Of a stretch of DNA of 64,000 nt, positions 23,661-38,000 are shown one piece after another. Position numbers and translations under genes: made by a program. Every line of letters starts with the position of its first letter. Positions within the stretch are counted from its first letter, which is position 1. The notes beneath the pieces were generated by a model that saw only the letters and a list, made by a program, of their open reading frames with translations, was not told the origin of the DNA and did no database searches. This stretch comes from Lutraria lutraria (lineage: Eukaryota > Mollusca > Bivalvia > Venerida > Mactridae), in contig OZ026850.1 in NCBI GenBank assembly GCA_964023205.1, forward strand, positions 952,368 to 1,016,367. Direction: 5' to 3'.

Positions 23661-24639
23661 AAAAAAAGGCAGACCCTAATATTAAGCAAAGGCAGTGACC
23701 AGAAATTAATGATCTAGTACCTATTTTGTTGGTTTTGTTATAAGTTAGGTAGGACTAGAATTTATAAAAATTGTATATATATACTAGTATGTCACTGTTC
23801 AAGATTCAATTCATTATTCACAGCTTACACAATGTAAATACATGTGAACATGTGTAAATACAGTTTAAAAGTGGTTGTATTTGCAATATAAAATAATGAA
23901 GATAGAAATTATCTATATGATTATCAAAATTAAGTGACTGAACATTTGTTTTAAATTTGTATCTGTCTATCACTTATCTATGTATTTCTTTTTGTTTCAC
24001 CGGGAACAAGTGTGACGTTCGGCCGGTCAATCTACATTTGTAGTTTAAATCCCACGTAGCCTTGATACAGACTGTTTCAAGGCAGTATAGATTGTGCTTT
24101 CTCCTCGATATCTTATGTATATATATGTCTGAATTTGGTCGGATATTGGAAATGTGGGATATTTTGTGTTTTCTTTTTCTAGAAATTATTCTTTTATAGT
24201 AATGATTAATTGTACGATAGCATCTACACATTGTACTTCTTTTTGCAGAAGATCTCTCCATAGAATTAATGTACCATTTACTATTATATATATTAATTAA
24301 TTTAAGCCCAAAATCTTATTTTACGAATTATCATAAACGCCGAAATATTACTTTTAGAGTATGCTCATAAATCAGTTTTATGTCAGAAATTGATATGCAA
24401 AGGTCTTATAACAGAATATAAAAAAATGCGATGTCACTAGAAATTACTCATGAAAATATACGTCTAATAAAACTAACCACAAAGAAGGCGCCACAGATCT
24501 AAGCATTTAGCAGAATTGTTGAATAGACACGCAAATTAAACAATTATGTATGTAGCCTGCCAGTAAACCTGCGCATAACGAGTAATTTGATAGCTATACT
24601 CGTATATGTACAAAGTTGCTACTAGCGACCGCCTTATAC
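23661..24639. other. gene-free stretch
   Basis: No supported gene. A 95-codon minus-strand open frame (23974-24261) has no recognisable domain and an ordinary AT-rich composition. Confidence 0.45.
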
Positions 24640-25090
24640 TTGCATTTCACATGACTGGTCGAGAGAACGCAGAACTTGGATATGAGCTTGTTACACTGAA
24701 ATATCTACATTCTAGGTTTGATATTTTATTTCTACCATTTTATAAATCTTTCATTATATTCAATTTTACTTTATTTTTAGTTACCGTATGTTTGAATAAA
24801 TAAATTGAAAATAAACTTAGTTAAATTTTCTCCCTGTTGTCTTTATTAGTGGGTGGAGTACGCGAAAAGTAAAAAATATTTAGTGTTTGAATTTATAATA
24901 ACAAATCGCTATACATACTGTGATGACCAGCGAATTTGATTAGATAAACCGCAAAGGAAGTAATTGAGGAATAAAATAGGCATAATCTGCTTTGTACGAA
25001 TCGGTGACTTATCGATAAATTGGTTCGTCTACCGTTGCCAATAGTGACCGTCGAATGTTTGGCTTGTCACCTGACCGAGAGGCATATCAC
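24640..25090. repeat. sequence related to 28325-28560 upstream of gene 2
   Basis: Two blocks match: TTGGTTCGTCTACCGTTGCC (25019) against TTGATTGGTCCACCGTTGTC (28348), and TATTAGTGGGTGGAGTACGC with GAAAAGTAAAA (about 24845) against TATTGGTGGGTGAAGTATGG with GAAAAGTAAAA (about 28520). The block order differs. A dispersed or rearranged repeat, with no coding signature. Confidence 0.45.
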
Positions 25091-26339
25091 ACACTTGCTA
25101 GTATGGGGGAAATTGCTTAAGGTTTATTCCGGCAATCGCCGTATTTTAAATGTCTCAATGCCAGGTACCGCCACATTTTGGATAGGACAGGTAAATCCGT
25201 CAAGAGTATGTATTGACTATATTCGGTGTAAATAATGTGTTAAATATGATTCTATTTGTTCTGATTTTACAAGCAATACTAACGTATAAATGTTGAAATT
25301 TGATTTCAACGTATCAAAGACAAAACATGAAAAATTATGAACAAAATATGAACAAAAGTAGGTAGTGTTATCAAACTCGGATAGTTTGACAATAAATAAA
25401 ATTAATTTGAAAGTATATGATTGAAGGTAATACATGCTTTGATTTTTAGTCATTTTGATGCATAAAATTTAGAAGTTTAGAATTATTCAAATCCAAACAA
25501 TATTGAATAGTATTCGGGTGAATATAGTGCCTGTCTTCATTCATCTATGAAAGCTATCTAAACATTTTACGGAATTTGCATATATTCAGTTACTCGTGAG
25601 TTTCATTCGGGATGCCCTCGTGGCAGAAATTCTTATAATTGTAGGATTCAGGTTTATGGTAATCATTTATCTACATTTCACGCATATTCAAGATGTATAA
25701 TGTGCGCTAGTTTTGCCACAAATGGTTTAGCACCAGGATATGTCCGACGTTAAAACATAGCGGCTTCACATAGTCCTTATTGTTCTTCAATACATGTTAC
25801 GATTTTGATGAAATGCTAGATTCAATATACTGTGTGACATGAAATATCGGTTTCAATGATTCGAACCAACTACTTGAGTAATCATCTATTATAATCCAAA
25901 CAATCATAAAATGAAGTATCAATGAAATAACAAATAATTAATCATTCGTTATATATAAAGACATAACTATGATTCAATACTTTATTTTCAATCACTGTAT
26001 GCACATTACATTTTAATATCACAATTTAACTTCATTGTATACAGACTATACCCCCCAAAAAATTGCCCCGTTTAAACCCTAAATTATGCAGCTGCCGGAA
26101 GAGCAAAAGGGGGTTAATTAAAACGATGCAGTATACTAAATGACATTCTTTGTGTGTCTGTGACATTTGGTCTACGCTTCTGGTCTGTTCTAAATACCTG
26201 TAGTTACAAGTATTGTTATATTTTTGTAAATCCTCGAATTTTGTATCGAATTTCATTAGATATAAATATCTGTCTGGTTTACTAGCCAATGCAAGTAAAA
26301 AATGTTTACTGAAAAATATTTAGTAGTAACGTGATACTT
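25091..26339. other. gene-free stretch
   Basis: AT-rich intergenic sequence without domain-bearing frames, arrays or hairpins that stand out. Confidence 0.45.
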
Positions 26340-27830
26340 CATGCAGTATGAATTATGGTTTCATATTTTATACCGAAGACGTATTTTGCATGACCGTAAG
26401 AGGGTATATACGTTTTTAAGTAAAGATAAGGTCCTGGTAGATTTTAGCCATTCTCAAGTTACTTTACAACACGGTGATATAATCCCTGAAAAATTGCATT
26501 AAACTTCCCATCATCATTCGGCATACACCGACCAACTTCGTCTAGATGGAAGTACGGAATCGATCGAAGTGTTCCGAATGTGCCCAGCACATGCGCAAAA
26601 ACGTTGGTTTCTTCTTCTTATTAAGAGGGAAATAACCGAATGAAACCGGAGCTATTATTATCGCATACGTAATATCACGTGTCCTAAAATCCTGATCACG
26701 GATTGAAGGACACTTTATAATTGTTTGATACTTTGAAAACCGACATGTATATATTGAACGGATTTATCAAATTAAGTGAACAATTATACTTGTAGAATGG
26801 TTAAAAGCATAAGTTTCTTAACCTTTAAAACACACACAATATGTATTCATACTCTTTTACATTAGAATATGAATTACGGTTTCATATTTTATACGAAGAC
26901 GTATTCTGCATGACAGTAAGAGGGTATGTTTGTTTTAAAATAATGGTAAGGTCCGGGTAGATTTTAGCCATTCTCAAGTTACTTTACAACACGATGTAAT
27001 GTATAGATCTAGTCACTGAATAATTGCAGTAAACTTTCCAACATCATTTGGAATACGTCGACCGACTTCGTCTAGTTGGAATCTAAGAACGGAATCTACC
27101 GACGTGTTCCGAATATTCCCAGCACATGCGCAAATATGTTTGTTTGTCAATTAAATTAAGTGGGAAATAAGCGAATGAAACCCGAGCTATGATGATCGTA
27201 TACGTAATATCACGTGTCCTAAAATCTTGATTATGGATTGGAAGACACCTTATAATTGTTTAATACTTTGAAACCGACATGCATACATCGTACGGATTTA
27301 GCACATTAAAGGAGCAACTTCCGATCAGACTATCTCTACATTGTTTTATCAAATGAACTCTCTCTCTCTCTCTCTACATTGTTTTATCAGTGATAGACAT
27401 ACAGTGAATGCTGACTTACTGTACTGAATCTATAAATAGCTGAAGCAGACGATGGGTTTAAACCATATAAACTCCTCCCTCTGATTCAAATTTGAATTTC
27501 TATTATAAATTGTTTTGAAAATATAAGAACCTAAATCTTCATACATTTTGAAGTTTCTTATCTGGACTGATAAAAGAATCACCATGCTTTATTCAGAATT
27601 TTTTTCAGTGATTAAAAGCACCATTTAATATCAAATATTTTAAAAAATCTCTCCCTGAGCTGAAAACAGATTAAAAATCAAGGGAAAACACCCACCAGCC
27701 ATTACCTCCCTTTTTATATCCCTGTTGGGGGTTTAAGTGAACAATTATATTAGTATATACTCATAGATTGGTTAAAAGCAAAACTTTCTAAACTTTTTAA
27801 ACATATATCCATACTCTTTTACATAAACTG
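26340..27830. repeat. ~530-bp tandem duplication, second unit carrying a TTAA insertion
   Basis: 26345-26865 and 26868-27830 share TTTCATATTTTATAC-GAAGACGTATT, TAGATTTTAGCCATTCTCAA, ACTTCGTCTAG-TGGAA, CGTAATATCACGTGTCCTAA and GGTTAAAAGCA-AA. The second unit is interrupted by the element at 27310-27732. Once that is removed the two align end to end. Confidence 0.65.
27310..27732. mobile_element. TTAA-flanked insertion in duplicated unit
   Basis: TTAA lies on both sides (27306-27309, 27733-27736). The intact first unit reads AAATTAAGTGAACAATTATA where this unit is split, giving a near-empty site. It includes a CT microsatellite (about 27361-27375) between two copies of CTACATTGTTTTATCA. Terminal inverted repeats are weak (AGGAGCAAC against ACCCCCAAC). 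No transposase. Confidence 0.55.
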
Positions 27831-28871
27831 CTATACGAAAAGTGAATTAATGAAGAATATTTTATAGACTCGTGTATTCGAACCCAAGGTTAAACAAAAA
27901 TATGTTCGTAAACAGGACGCTGTCATGACTGTTGACCTGAACTTCCCTGGACAAGGGAAAATTGCATTAAATTTTTCTTAAATAATGGTGACCATCTTTG
28001 TTTCAATACACACTATGCCCGAAAGTAGTGGAAAGAAGACAGTTGCTCAAATAATGATGGCGGTCTATATACTTGTAAAGACATCGATTTAACACTACTA
28101 ACATCGACAGTTGCCGACCTCAAGCTGTCAACAACGATTATTCGATTATAATCGATTATCATTACATCACTACTTTTAAGTCACTAGTGACTATGATACA
28201 GTGCGCCTCATGGAAGATTAAACTTGTAAAATATGACGTAATCTTATTTTCTTCTTCCCCCTGGAATAAGGGTGAGATTTCGTTGGTTTAAAATATTTCA
28301 AACATCATGTAGCTTAGAACGATACCGTGACTTGTTGTTAATTTGATTGGTCCACCGTTGTCAATAGTGACAGCTTGCCATATGACCGCTTTCTCCGTCG
28401 GATGTTATTTCTGCCATCGTATAAATATTATTTCATTATAATTTATTTTACTTATTTTTTAATAACCGTGTTTGCACGAATTATAGAATGAAGTTGGTTT
28501 TACTTTCTAGTTTACGTACGTATTGGTGGGTGAAGTATGGGAAAAGTAAAATCACTTAAACAGACATAGTGATGGTTTCCCGAGTAATTGTGTTTTTAAA
28601 AGCGATCATTTTTATTAAAATGATCATAAATATTAACATTATAAAACTATTAAGATATTGAAAACAAAGTTTATATAACGGGGCCGACCTTTCATCAGTA
28701 CTAATTAAGTGGAGTTTGACCGTGTCACCAAGACATACAAGAGTTGTTTCCCTTTTACCATTTTTTGTTCACTATTTCCCGCCTCTTTACAAATGCAGTC
28801 GTCTGACACAGTTCGTTAGGACAGTTTGATTATTTTACTGCAGTTTATACATTTATTTGTGTTATTTTCAG
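27831..28871. other. upstream flank of gene 2
   Basis: No coding region seen except the acceptor GTTATTTTCAG (28861-28871) before gene 2 exon 1. 28325-28560 is the repeat related to 24640-25090. No promoter element could be assigned. Confidence 0.45.
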
Positions 28872-29063
28872 ATATAAATATGGGTGTAGACCTTACAACC
28901 TACCGATGTAGGGTGGGAACGTTTGTCCCTCAAAGGGGCGCGGGAATGATGATGATGCCGGTCTTTATTGATTTTAGTAAATTAGTGAAGATGATTGGAG
29001 TCGTGATATTTATCAAAATGTTGTTGTTCCGGGCGGGTATAGAACAAAACCCAGGACCTACCA
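28872..29063 (+). CDS. gene 2 exon 1: 2A-like leader
   Basis: Same design as gene 1 exon 1, with ATG at 28880. Only residues 19 and 23 differ (S/R, Q/M) of 61. From K34 to the splice donor the two genes are identical at the DNA level, covering the hydrophobic run and RAGIEQNPGP. Several other substitutions upstream are synonymous, pointing to purifying selection on the leader. The acceptor is at 28871 and the donor GTAAGA at 29064. Confidence 0.8.
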
Positions 29064-32000
29064 GTAAGAATACACATGCTTGTTTTTAGATCATCAATAC
29101 TTAGTTGATAAGCATGCTGACTATGCATCATGTAGGGCCTACAGTGCCATTTCTCCAAAGCAACAACCTTTGGGAGTCGTACGCGTGGTATCATATTCAT
29201 TTTATTTAGCAAGTATAAATGATATCAGAATGTATATACGTTACATTTTTTCGAAATTTCAAAGTTATATCTGGAGGTATGCATGTCAGAATGCTAGTTG
29301 ACACCCACTATACATAGTTCCCACATCTACAATATTTACCTCCCTTGGCAGCCATCTTGTTTGGCTAATTCAACAGGCATCGATAGAAGATATTTATATT
29401 TTTGCTTTGATAATTCTAAATATAGGATATTTATATGTGACAATGACATTTTCTTACACCTGATGTACAACTTCATGATTAAGTTAACTTTTATAAAATG
29501 AGATGTTTAATAACCAATTTTCAGATTTTTTTTCTATTAAGCACATAAGAAATTTGCCTAGCAAGATAACTTCCAAGGGAGGTAAATATTGTAGATGTGG
29601 GAACTATGTATATTCTTTTTAACCATAGGGTATCAATGTATGATTATATATAAACTACTATCATTCATAAATATAACTTTGAATGTTCTGGAAATATGAG
29701 AGAAATTATGACTTTTTAAATACCGGTACGCACATAGTAACGCGTTTCATTTTTAAGATTTGTATGATTCCAGCAGCACCGACAATTGATACGAAAGTTG
29801 ACGATCAGACCAAGTCACTAGGAGAACCATGGGAACTAAACTTACCAATCAGTGGAGATGGTCCTTTTACAGTCAAGGTCATGAAGGATGATACTGAACT
29901 CATAGGGAATGATCATATTGAAATCTCACCCACTGCTGATCGTGTCACAGTTAAGGTCAATAAATTGATGATTGAGGATTCTGGATCATACCATATTGAT
30001 GTGTCCAATGATATTGGTACTGACTCTTGCATGTTTGAGATGAAGGTTTTGGGTAAGTTACTTTTAAAGTCCTGTTGATTTGCTATCAGCTAATAATAAC
30101 AGCAATGACAAATAATGCATAAACATAAAATACGTAAAATGCAATTAATTTAGAAATAACTACATGTGATTTGATCAACAAAATCATTGTAAAAACAAAC
30201 AAAAAAAGAATATTTTATTCATTCTGGAATAAATATTTAACCTTTAAATTTAAAAAAGGAAATCATATTACATACATTACTCTTAAGAAAGATTATGTGT
30301 GATATGATAATGATAACAAAGTTAGCTATTTACTCAGTAAGTCATTTCCTCAATGGCATAAGCACGTATTCAATTAAGCAAGTAATTTAGTGTCTTCGTA
30401 TAATTTTACCCTCAATGTTTCAGTTTGTCATGAGCATTATACAGTGTGTTTAGAATACTTTTGTATTTTACTCTTAATTTGGTTCCATTTATACTGTTTT
30501 CCTCCCATCATTTTGAACTATGCTAATATTTTGGTTAAGGTAAATACAACTTCAGATACCAGTACCTCCTAGTAGAAATAGGAACAAAAGTGTTGAGGAA
30601 ACTGTTTGATTGTAAAGTTGGCAACGACTTTGGACGATATTTGGCTTCTAACCCAACTGCAAGTAGTACGCTTACATCTCTGATGACTGGTAGGAATCGT
30701 AAAATAACAGTCGTCCAGGAACAGTTACTACCACCTATCAAGGCAATACCTTTATCATCAGATTTTGATATTACTCTGCTAACTTGCTTGTTAAGGAATG
30801 TGTGTGGTCTACGTCCTCCAAACATCCTAGCATGGATGCATCCAATGCCCACAGACACTTCAGTTGAGGCAACAATCACTAGACTAAAAGATTGCAGGAA
30901 CAATGTGAGTACCTATACCCTATTTAACTCTGTTTATTCGTTTTCTATCATTTTGAAGTAATAATTAATCACGCAAAAGTTACATAACCTGTGTTACAAC
31001 TAAATGGCTAAATCCAGACGCAAATGCAAAATCACTTATTTTGTGTTAACCAATTTCTTTTCTTCTTTGCATGGTGAAATATCGGGATAGACTTGAAAAC
31101 AATAAATGTAAATTTCAAGGACTTTTTATTTTCAGTTGTCTCACAGTGGAACCGTGTTGTTTGAAGAAACAGAGCTCAATGATAAATGGACAGAATTGAG
31201 TGATGTAAATATGAGATTAAATACTATCTCCCTGTTCAGTTGCTTGATTATAATGCTAGTTCTTATTTCATAATATAGCTAGGGGTTAGTTCCTGTTTTT
31301 GTAATCATGAATGATTTTTGGTAATAATAATCTCCTTATAATGCCTCACAAGTGTGTGGACATTGAGTTAATGTAACTTTTTGATAGTCTACTTCTTTTC
31401 ATAAAAACTGCTTTAGCAACAATGACAATAATGCTGTTGTTTGATAAAACCTCTATTCCACTATACATTAGCTCATATTTCCCAGCATTATAATACATGT
31501 ATTCATGTATTCTTTCTTCTTACAGTGCTAATTTTCCTCACCAGAAGCTAGCATCATTTCTTTTCTGGTCAGTTAATTGAACAATGGATATTACCCACAT
31601 TTTGTCAATCTGTGATAATTTTCTTTTTGGGGTTATTTTCATGAAACCTTTCACTCCTATCTGTGTAACCTGAGGCTAGAAATATTATCTGTATTTAAAA
31701 CTCACCATTAAATTCTTAACCTCAATATCTCAGTTCTCAAAACCAACCACATGAATATGAGTGTGTAAATTATTTGCCCATGATTGTTATCATATACAAA
31801 TGTATATATCTTCTCAACCTCAGCTTTTGAAATGATTTCGTTATTCAGAGATTTTTGAAGTCATCAGGACCATCAGTTGGATCCTTCTTTGATTTTTGTG
31901 AGATTGTTTAGTTGAAGTCTTAAGAAATATTGGCATAACAATATTATCTGATGTTTTAGGTAAGATAATGTATCACTGTTACAAACGTATTACTCCAATC

Positions 32001-35000
32001 CATATTCACGTTTTTGGAAATTTATTTTTTCAGATTCTATCTGACCTTAATAAGCATTGTGGTAAAGATGGCATCACTGACTTACCTGCATTAATGAATG
32101 CAGCCAGTCATATGGATATTGATGAAGAAATGCAAAATCATCTTACAGAAGCTGTAAAAAGATGGTATGAAAATGATCAGGAGGTAATGGCAGAAGTGAT
32201 GAAGTTACGAGAATCATTAGAAGCAATGGCTTCAGATGTTAGCATAATCAAGAGTCACATAGAAGGTAAATAATTATATTTCCAATGAGCAAATATGTCA
32301 TTCATACAGTCATGTTTGGAAAAAATTGTGAGCTTTATAAATGAGTTTGTTAAGTAAAACAATACTGTGCACCAGGTTATTTGGTATATCGATGCAGTAA
32401 AGTTCATCTTTAGCTGTATATATGTTGAATATTTCCACGCCACCTTAAGGCAGCCTAACAAAGCACAATTTGTATTTATCTTGGGTTCAAAAGTTCAAAC
32501 CTTGGTTTAGATGCATGTTCTCTTGATGGTTTGGTTGAATACATATAATGTCTAAGTCAATTAATCCTTCACGTGGAAAAGTGAGCACATACTTGGGTAG
32601 AGTAAGACTAGTAATGTTGAAGACTGATGTACAAAACATTGATTCCTTCTGTACTTGTATAACTGTCAACAGAAATATTTTGTATAATGTAATAAATTTG
32701 TAATATGCTTAAAAAAGATGTATGTTACAATAACTAATAATAATAATCTTTATCTAACGAACTTGTTACATTTATAGACATATTATATACAAACATATCG
32801 TCACATAAGAACCATAAGGGCTCATCTGCAAAAATCAAATAGTGGAGAAAAAGCCGTTTAAAGGTTTGAAGGTTTACCAAAAATCAAATATTCAAGACAC
32901 AATCAAGAAATTTTGTACATTTAATAAGATGGTAAAGAACTTTTAAAATACAGTTTGTTTGAATTAAACAATTGACGTACAAGCCATATACGGTCATATT
33001 TGCAGATGAGCCCTTATGGTTTTTTATTTTTTTTACAAACATAAGGACTCATCTGTAAAAAAGAACTCTAATTATAGGGAATCACTGGTTCAAATTCACA
33101 TCAAAGTGTTACTTTTTGCAACAAATATTAAATATGTGTTCCATAGATACAGTTTTATCCGATAATCTCATCTTATCACTGTCTGCGTCATCTACACGAC
33201 TGTGCGGTACAGTAACCGTTCTTTTACAGATTTATCTGTCTTAAGATCAGCATAGAAATCATGGTTACTTGATGGAATTATTAGTGAGTCGCACAGTGAC
33301 ATTAAATCTTTCTTTTTTGGTTCAGTATTTCTGGGCGGACAACTATGCACTGATCGACGCAGCTTTATGACTCGAACTTCCAGTTGATCAAAGTTTTCTT
33401 TCACAAAAATCATGTCTGGCTGATGGTTGCTGACACTCTTATTATTTTTATTTTTAACCAGTTTACCATATTCCCATTGTGTCAGTCTTTAGTGTGTGAG
33501 ATGTTTCCCTTTTGCAGTTTTTAATTTTGAAAAAAATGGTCGAAATGCATGGATAAAACAGTGTAAGGATTACTTCTGCAAGCAAAATGAATAACCATAT
33601 CCTAGTTGTCTGGGATGAAAATTGAAGTTCCCTTTTTGGCTGTATCTATAGCAGAATGTATGGAATCACATTCCATTTGTGTATGTCCTGACTCCAACAT
33701 TTTTTGTTCTATTAGTTCAACTGTTGGGTGACTAAATATAATCAGTTTCGGCCAGAGCAACAGTCTGAATACAGTATTTATTTGGTGTGTTCACCTGAGG
33801 TATACTAATACTTGATTTTGTCAAAATTATTCAGTTTATTGTCATCCACGAACACCTTTAGTGCATGCATCATAATGTTCATAGCCTGGAACTGCTAAAC
33901 ATGCTAAACAAAAGGCCTCTGCACTTGTCGCCATATACATCTGGCTCAATTTGAATCAAAGGGCAGTTCAGTCTACTGGAATATATCAGTATTCTTCTCT
34001 GCAACAGATTAGCTGTTGCAAATGGGATCAGGTCGCTTAGTGACACATTCCATATTCCATCATGCTTGAGTTCATCAACATTTTCATCAAACATCTGTGA
34101 TGATTCTTCTTTTGACTAATTAAACTTATCCAAGAAGCCAATATAGTGATTATTTTGTTGCTTTAAATGAAGAAACATCACTGTCACTTGTGTTGAATTG
34201 ACATGTTATTGCATTGAAAAAAACAATTGCCATCACCTGCTACATTGTATTTAGTTTTTTTTCCAAGTTAGTACTTATAAGCATATTGTTAAGTCTGATT
34301 TCATGATGTTTCTTAAATACTTGTGTTTACTTGAAACATTCTGCAGCTAGCCATAATTACATGTTCAGTGCTTATTGTTTCTGTGTTCTGTTGATCTGTA
34401 GTTGGTTGCCTTCCTTTGTTTATCAATTCTGTTTTAGGCGGTTTAGCTATTTTTGCAATGTGCCTTTGCATAGGTCTGGTTCTTATTCTCCAACATTTCT
34501 GATGTATGTTAGTGATATGTATTACAGGTATATTTATATCCCCATTGATGCTGGTATCACTATCAGACCTTTGTACAAGAGTGTATGTTTTATCATTATC
34601 ACTGTCATCATTTTCGGGTGACGTAAAAAGTATTTTACGCTTCCAAGTTGCCTTCCTGTTTGGTTGTTTTCTTGTACAGTTTTCAATAGAATGATCTACT
34701 CATTCTTTTCAGTTCTGCCTGAATTTGACACAATGGAAAGTCATCATCTGAACAGCTTTGCTATTCATTATCTGTTTTATTTTTAAGGCCAGACAGTGTG
34801 CTTGACAGTGGTATGTCTTCATCAGAAGAGGACTTGGTCCTTTTTTCCATCTCAATTTCATTTACGTCCTTCCTTTTATCTAATGATTTATTTTCATTCA
34901 GAGTCAAGTCTTTTTGTTTGTTGGTCGAAAGAGTTCAATTAACATCAAAACTTTTAAAACGCCTTTTGGTGATGAAAACTGCTTGGTTCAGTCTTTCTTT

Positions 35001-38000
35001 TCGTTGTATCATCGAGATATCTGTCAGATATTTCATTAATTATATCAAGAAAGGCTTCTTCGTCTGACCAGTCAGCTAATACAGCGCCATGTATTGAATT
35101 TTCTGTCTTTTCCATGGTCACCTGTAATTTTAATTATAATTGTAGTTTTAGAATATAACAGTTAATTTGTAAGATAAGTTACAAGACGAGTTGTTGGATT
35201 TACAGTTTACTTAAAGAAAGAAGTATGTTCTGCTCGAGAAACTTGGTGATTTTGAAGAATCAACTACTGTTAAAAATAACATAATATTATAGCATAATTT
35301 CATTAGAAAGGAAAAACAAAATAATTTTATAAGTATTGAACCATGTAAGCTTTACTGTATTTAAGTCCTAACCATTCAATAATTTGTATTTTAAAATCTT
35401 AATGATAAATAAGTTTATCTTACCTGTATTAAATATCCAACTAATAGAAAACCTTGTTTAAATAAGAACACAACCATTTTTTTTTATTGAACTTACTTCC
35501 ATACACTCTCAAATGAAATGAGAACATTTCCTCAGTGTCTTCTGGACAATGTATACATCTGGGATGATCTGGCACATCTTATAATTTCTTTTCATTAATA
35601 ACTGTTTACATGTCAATAATAACTGTAAACATATATCACTTGTTAATGATTATAAGTCTGATACTAAAGAGACTTATATTAAGCCCCTAAGTATGAATTA
35701 ATCGGTATACGTTAGTGTATAATTATTTTCAAACATTGCAGATGAGCCCTTATGTTTCTGAAGGATGAGTAGATGAGCCCATATGTTTCCAAGTAATTAA
35801 TAAAAATGCAGATGAGCCCTTTTCATTAACCTGATTTTTCACTTTATTTTTTAGAAATTAAGTGGGATATTTTTTCAGCAGAAAGATAACAACAAAACAT
35901 CATTATTTTTCACAAAAAGTCATTTTCGCCCAAAAGTGCAGATGAGCCCTTATGGTTCTAATGCGACGATATATGATGTCATAAATTACAATATGGCCTT
36001 CAAACAACAAAATTTAATGCAAAAACTGAAAAGAAAACATAAAAACAATAGTGACATAGATATCAAAATATTGACAAACACTAAAATAACCATTAGTCCC
36101 TTTTGTAATAAGTGGATATTTCAGCCATTTTGTGTATTTAGTAGATATTGTTTTAGAGCATTCTTAAAGGATGAAGTCTTAGATTTTGAACGTGAAAGCG
36201 GGATATTGCAACTAAAACTAAATTCTTCTAAATGTCCTTAAGGTAGTTCGCGGTGTTGCTCGGCAAAAAAGAAAGTTTGTTAGAATGGCATGAAATTTGG
36301 AGGAATTATACCCGAAGTAGCAGCGCTTACGAAAATAGTGTTCTTTTAACAGTTTGACGTCGGTAACCTAGCAACTAAACGACGTTAAAACGCCATCTAG
36401 CGGCACCAGCTGTGTGAACGACTCGTTGTACTTTTCCCCTTGTAACTTTGCTATAAATTGTCATAGATTGAAAATTCGAACTTTGTGAATGAGCGAATGC
36501 AGTTGTCTACCGAATGGTATTCATCAATGCTTTGAATATCCATTACTGCCCGGCGTTTCGGAAATTAATCAACGTCAGAACGTCATTGTGGGGACGTTTT
36601 TTCGACGTAAAATATTCAGATAAATGCAAATGTAGCTAAAACGCCGTGGTAGAAGTTTTTCAAAAATTAACATTATTTAAAACATTCATTTATCTACGCA
36701 TTAAGCGAAAAAAATCTATACCTCTTCAGGCTACTTTTTTCAGTATCGTAACGTTTCCTAAAGTCATACCATGCCAAAATGACGTCAATCATACTGCACA
36801 TAAAAAGACAACGTTTTGTTGGAGCTATATTCATCAAATTTGGTTGTTTTATCCAAGGGTTGATCGTCTGATTTATACTATTACTTGATGATGAAGACAT
36901 CGATGTACGAAAACTATTATTGTGAAGTGAAACAATCCGAAACACTATGTTCAAAGATGTACATGTTCGTTTTTGTTTAATTTGTACACGCCACAAGTTC
37001 AGGTTGAATGTACGTGCAAATGTGCAATTTACGAACAGTTAATGCATTAGGACACGAATGTAACGCACATAATGACGGAAAAGATGTTACTGACGATTTT
37101 TTCATTCAAACTGAGTGTATATACTAGACAAAATGCGGGTGCGCGTAAATGGAAAATTACGGTCTGAAAAAATATCCCTCGACTCTCTAACTTGCTATAA
37201 CCCAGTGATCGGGGGGTAACTTGTGAAAGTCAGTTGAATATTCTTTAACTTCTTACCTTTTTATCTATTATCAAAGTCAATAGAAAAATTGACCCCGGTG
37301 CCATCATTTGAACAAACTTGGTAGAGGTCTGCTAGACAATGTTTCACACCAAATATCATAGCTCAAGGTCTTGTTTCGGACAAGAAGATTATAAAAAGAT
37401 TTTATATATTTATGAGAGTATGTAAAATCAAGTTATTCCCGGGACGGGGCCAATTTTAATCCCATGTCCATAATTTGAATAAACCTGGCAGAGGTCTACT
37501 AGATAATGCTAGATGTACAAACCAAGTATTTATGCTGTAGATATTGTTGTTTCTGATAAGTTAAGATTTTTTAAAAAGATTTTCCTATTGGTAATTTATT
37601 TACAGAGCGCTACAGTTGACACCGCTAATAAATTTTATTTTCTTGATTGTCACCTTCATCGAATACAGAACTAAGTCAGATTAATTTTAGGACACGTGGT
37701 GACGGTTGGTCACTCCACAAAGAAGTGTGTAAATTTCGCCGAAAACTTCAGTAAACCAACTTTTGCATTTAATTCAAAAGTCATTATTCAAAAAATGCCT
37801 TTTCCTGATGTATGTGGTTTTGCGGACAGTCTAACACTGTACCAATAACAACATCCAGAATAATTAAACACACGCAGGAATGTCTCGTACAAAAATTGCT
37901 AGAAAAAGAATGTGTTACGCATTACGCAGTTTCTGATGCTCCAACATAAGAGAACTTTATTATATTTGTCCTGGATGTTAAGAAAAAAAGTAGGTTTTCA

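Larger units (their letters stand above)
32795..35972. mobile_element. nested DNA-type element with subterminal GATGAGCCCTTATG repeats
   Basis: Inverted ends of about 36 bp: ATATCGTC-CAT-AGAACCATA then AGGGCTCATCTGCA, and the mirror ending at 35972. Further copies of GCAGATGAGCCCTTATG lie just inside both ends (33003, 33040 reverse, 35741, 35772, 35808, 35938). Such clusters are typical of transposase-binding subterminal repeats. Decayed minus-strand frames lie inside. The superfamily is not recognised. Confidence 0.5.
32737..36215 (-). mobile_element. insertion 1 in gene 2 intron 5: retroelement-like shell with 3' tail
   Basis: Gene 1 has the uninterrupted site (ACAATAACTAAATCC at 5683-5697). 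Here AACTA is repeated on both sides (32733-32736 region and 36216-36220). The left edge TAATAATAATCTTTATCTAA is the reverse complement of an ...AGATTATTATTA tail typical of non-LTR/SINE 3' ends, so the shell is on the minus strand. Most of its interior is the nested element at 32795-35972. Confidence 0.5.
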
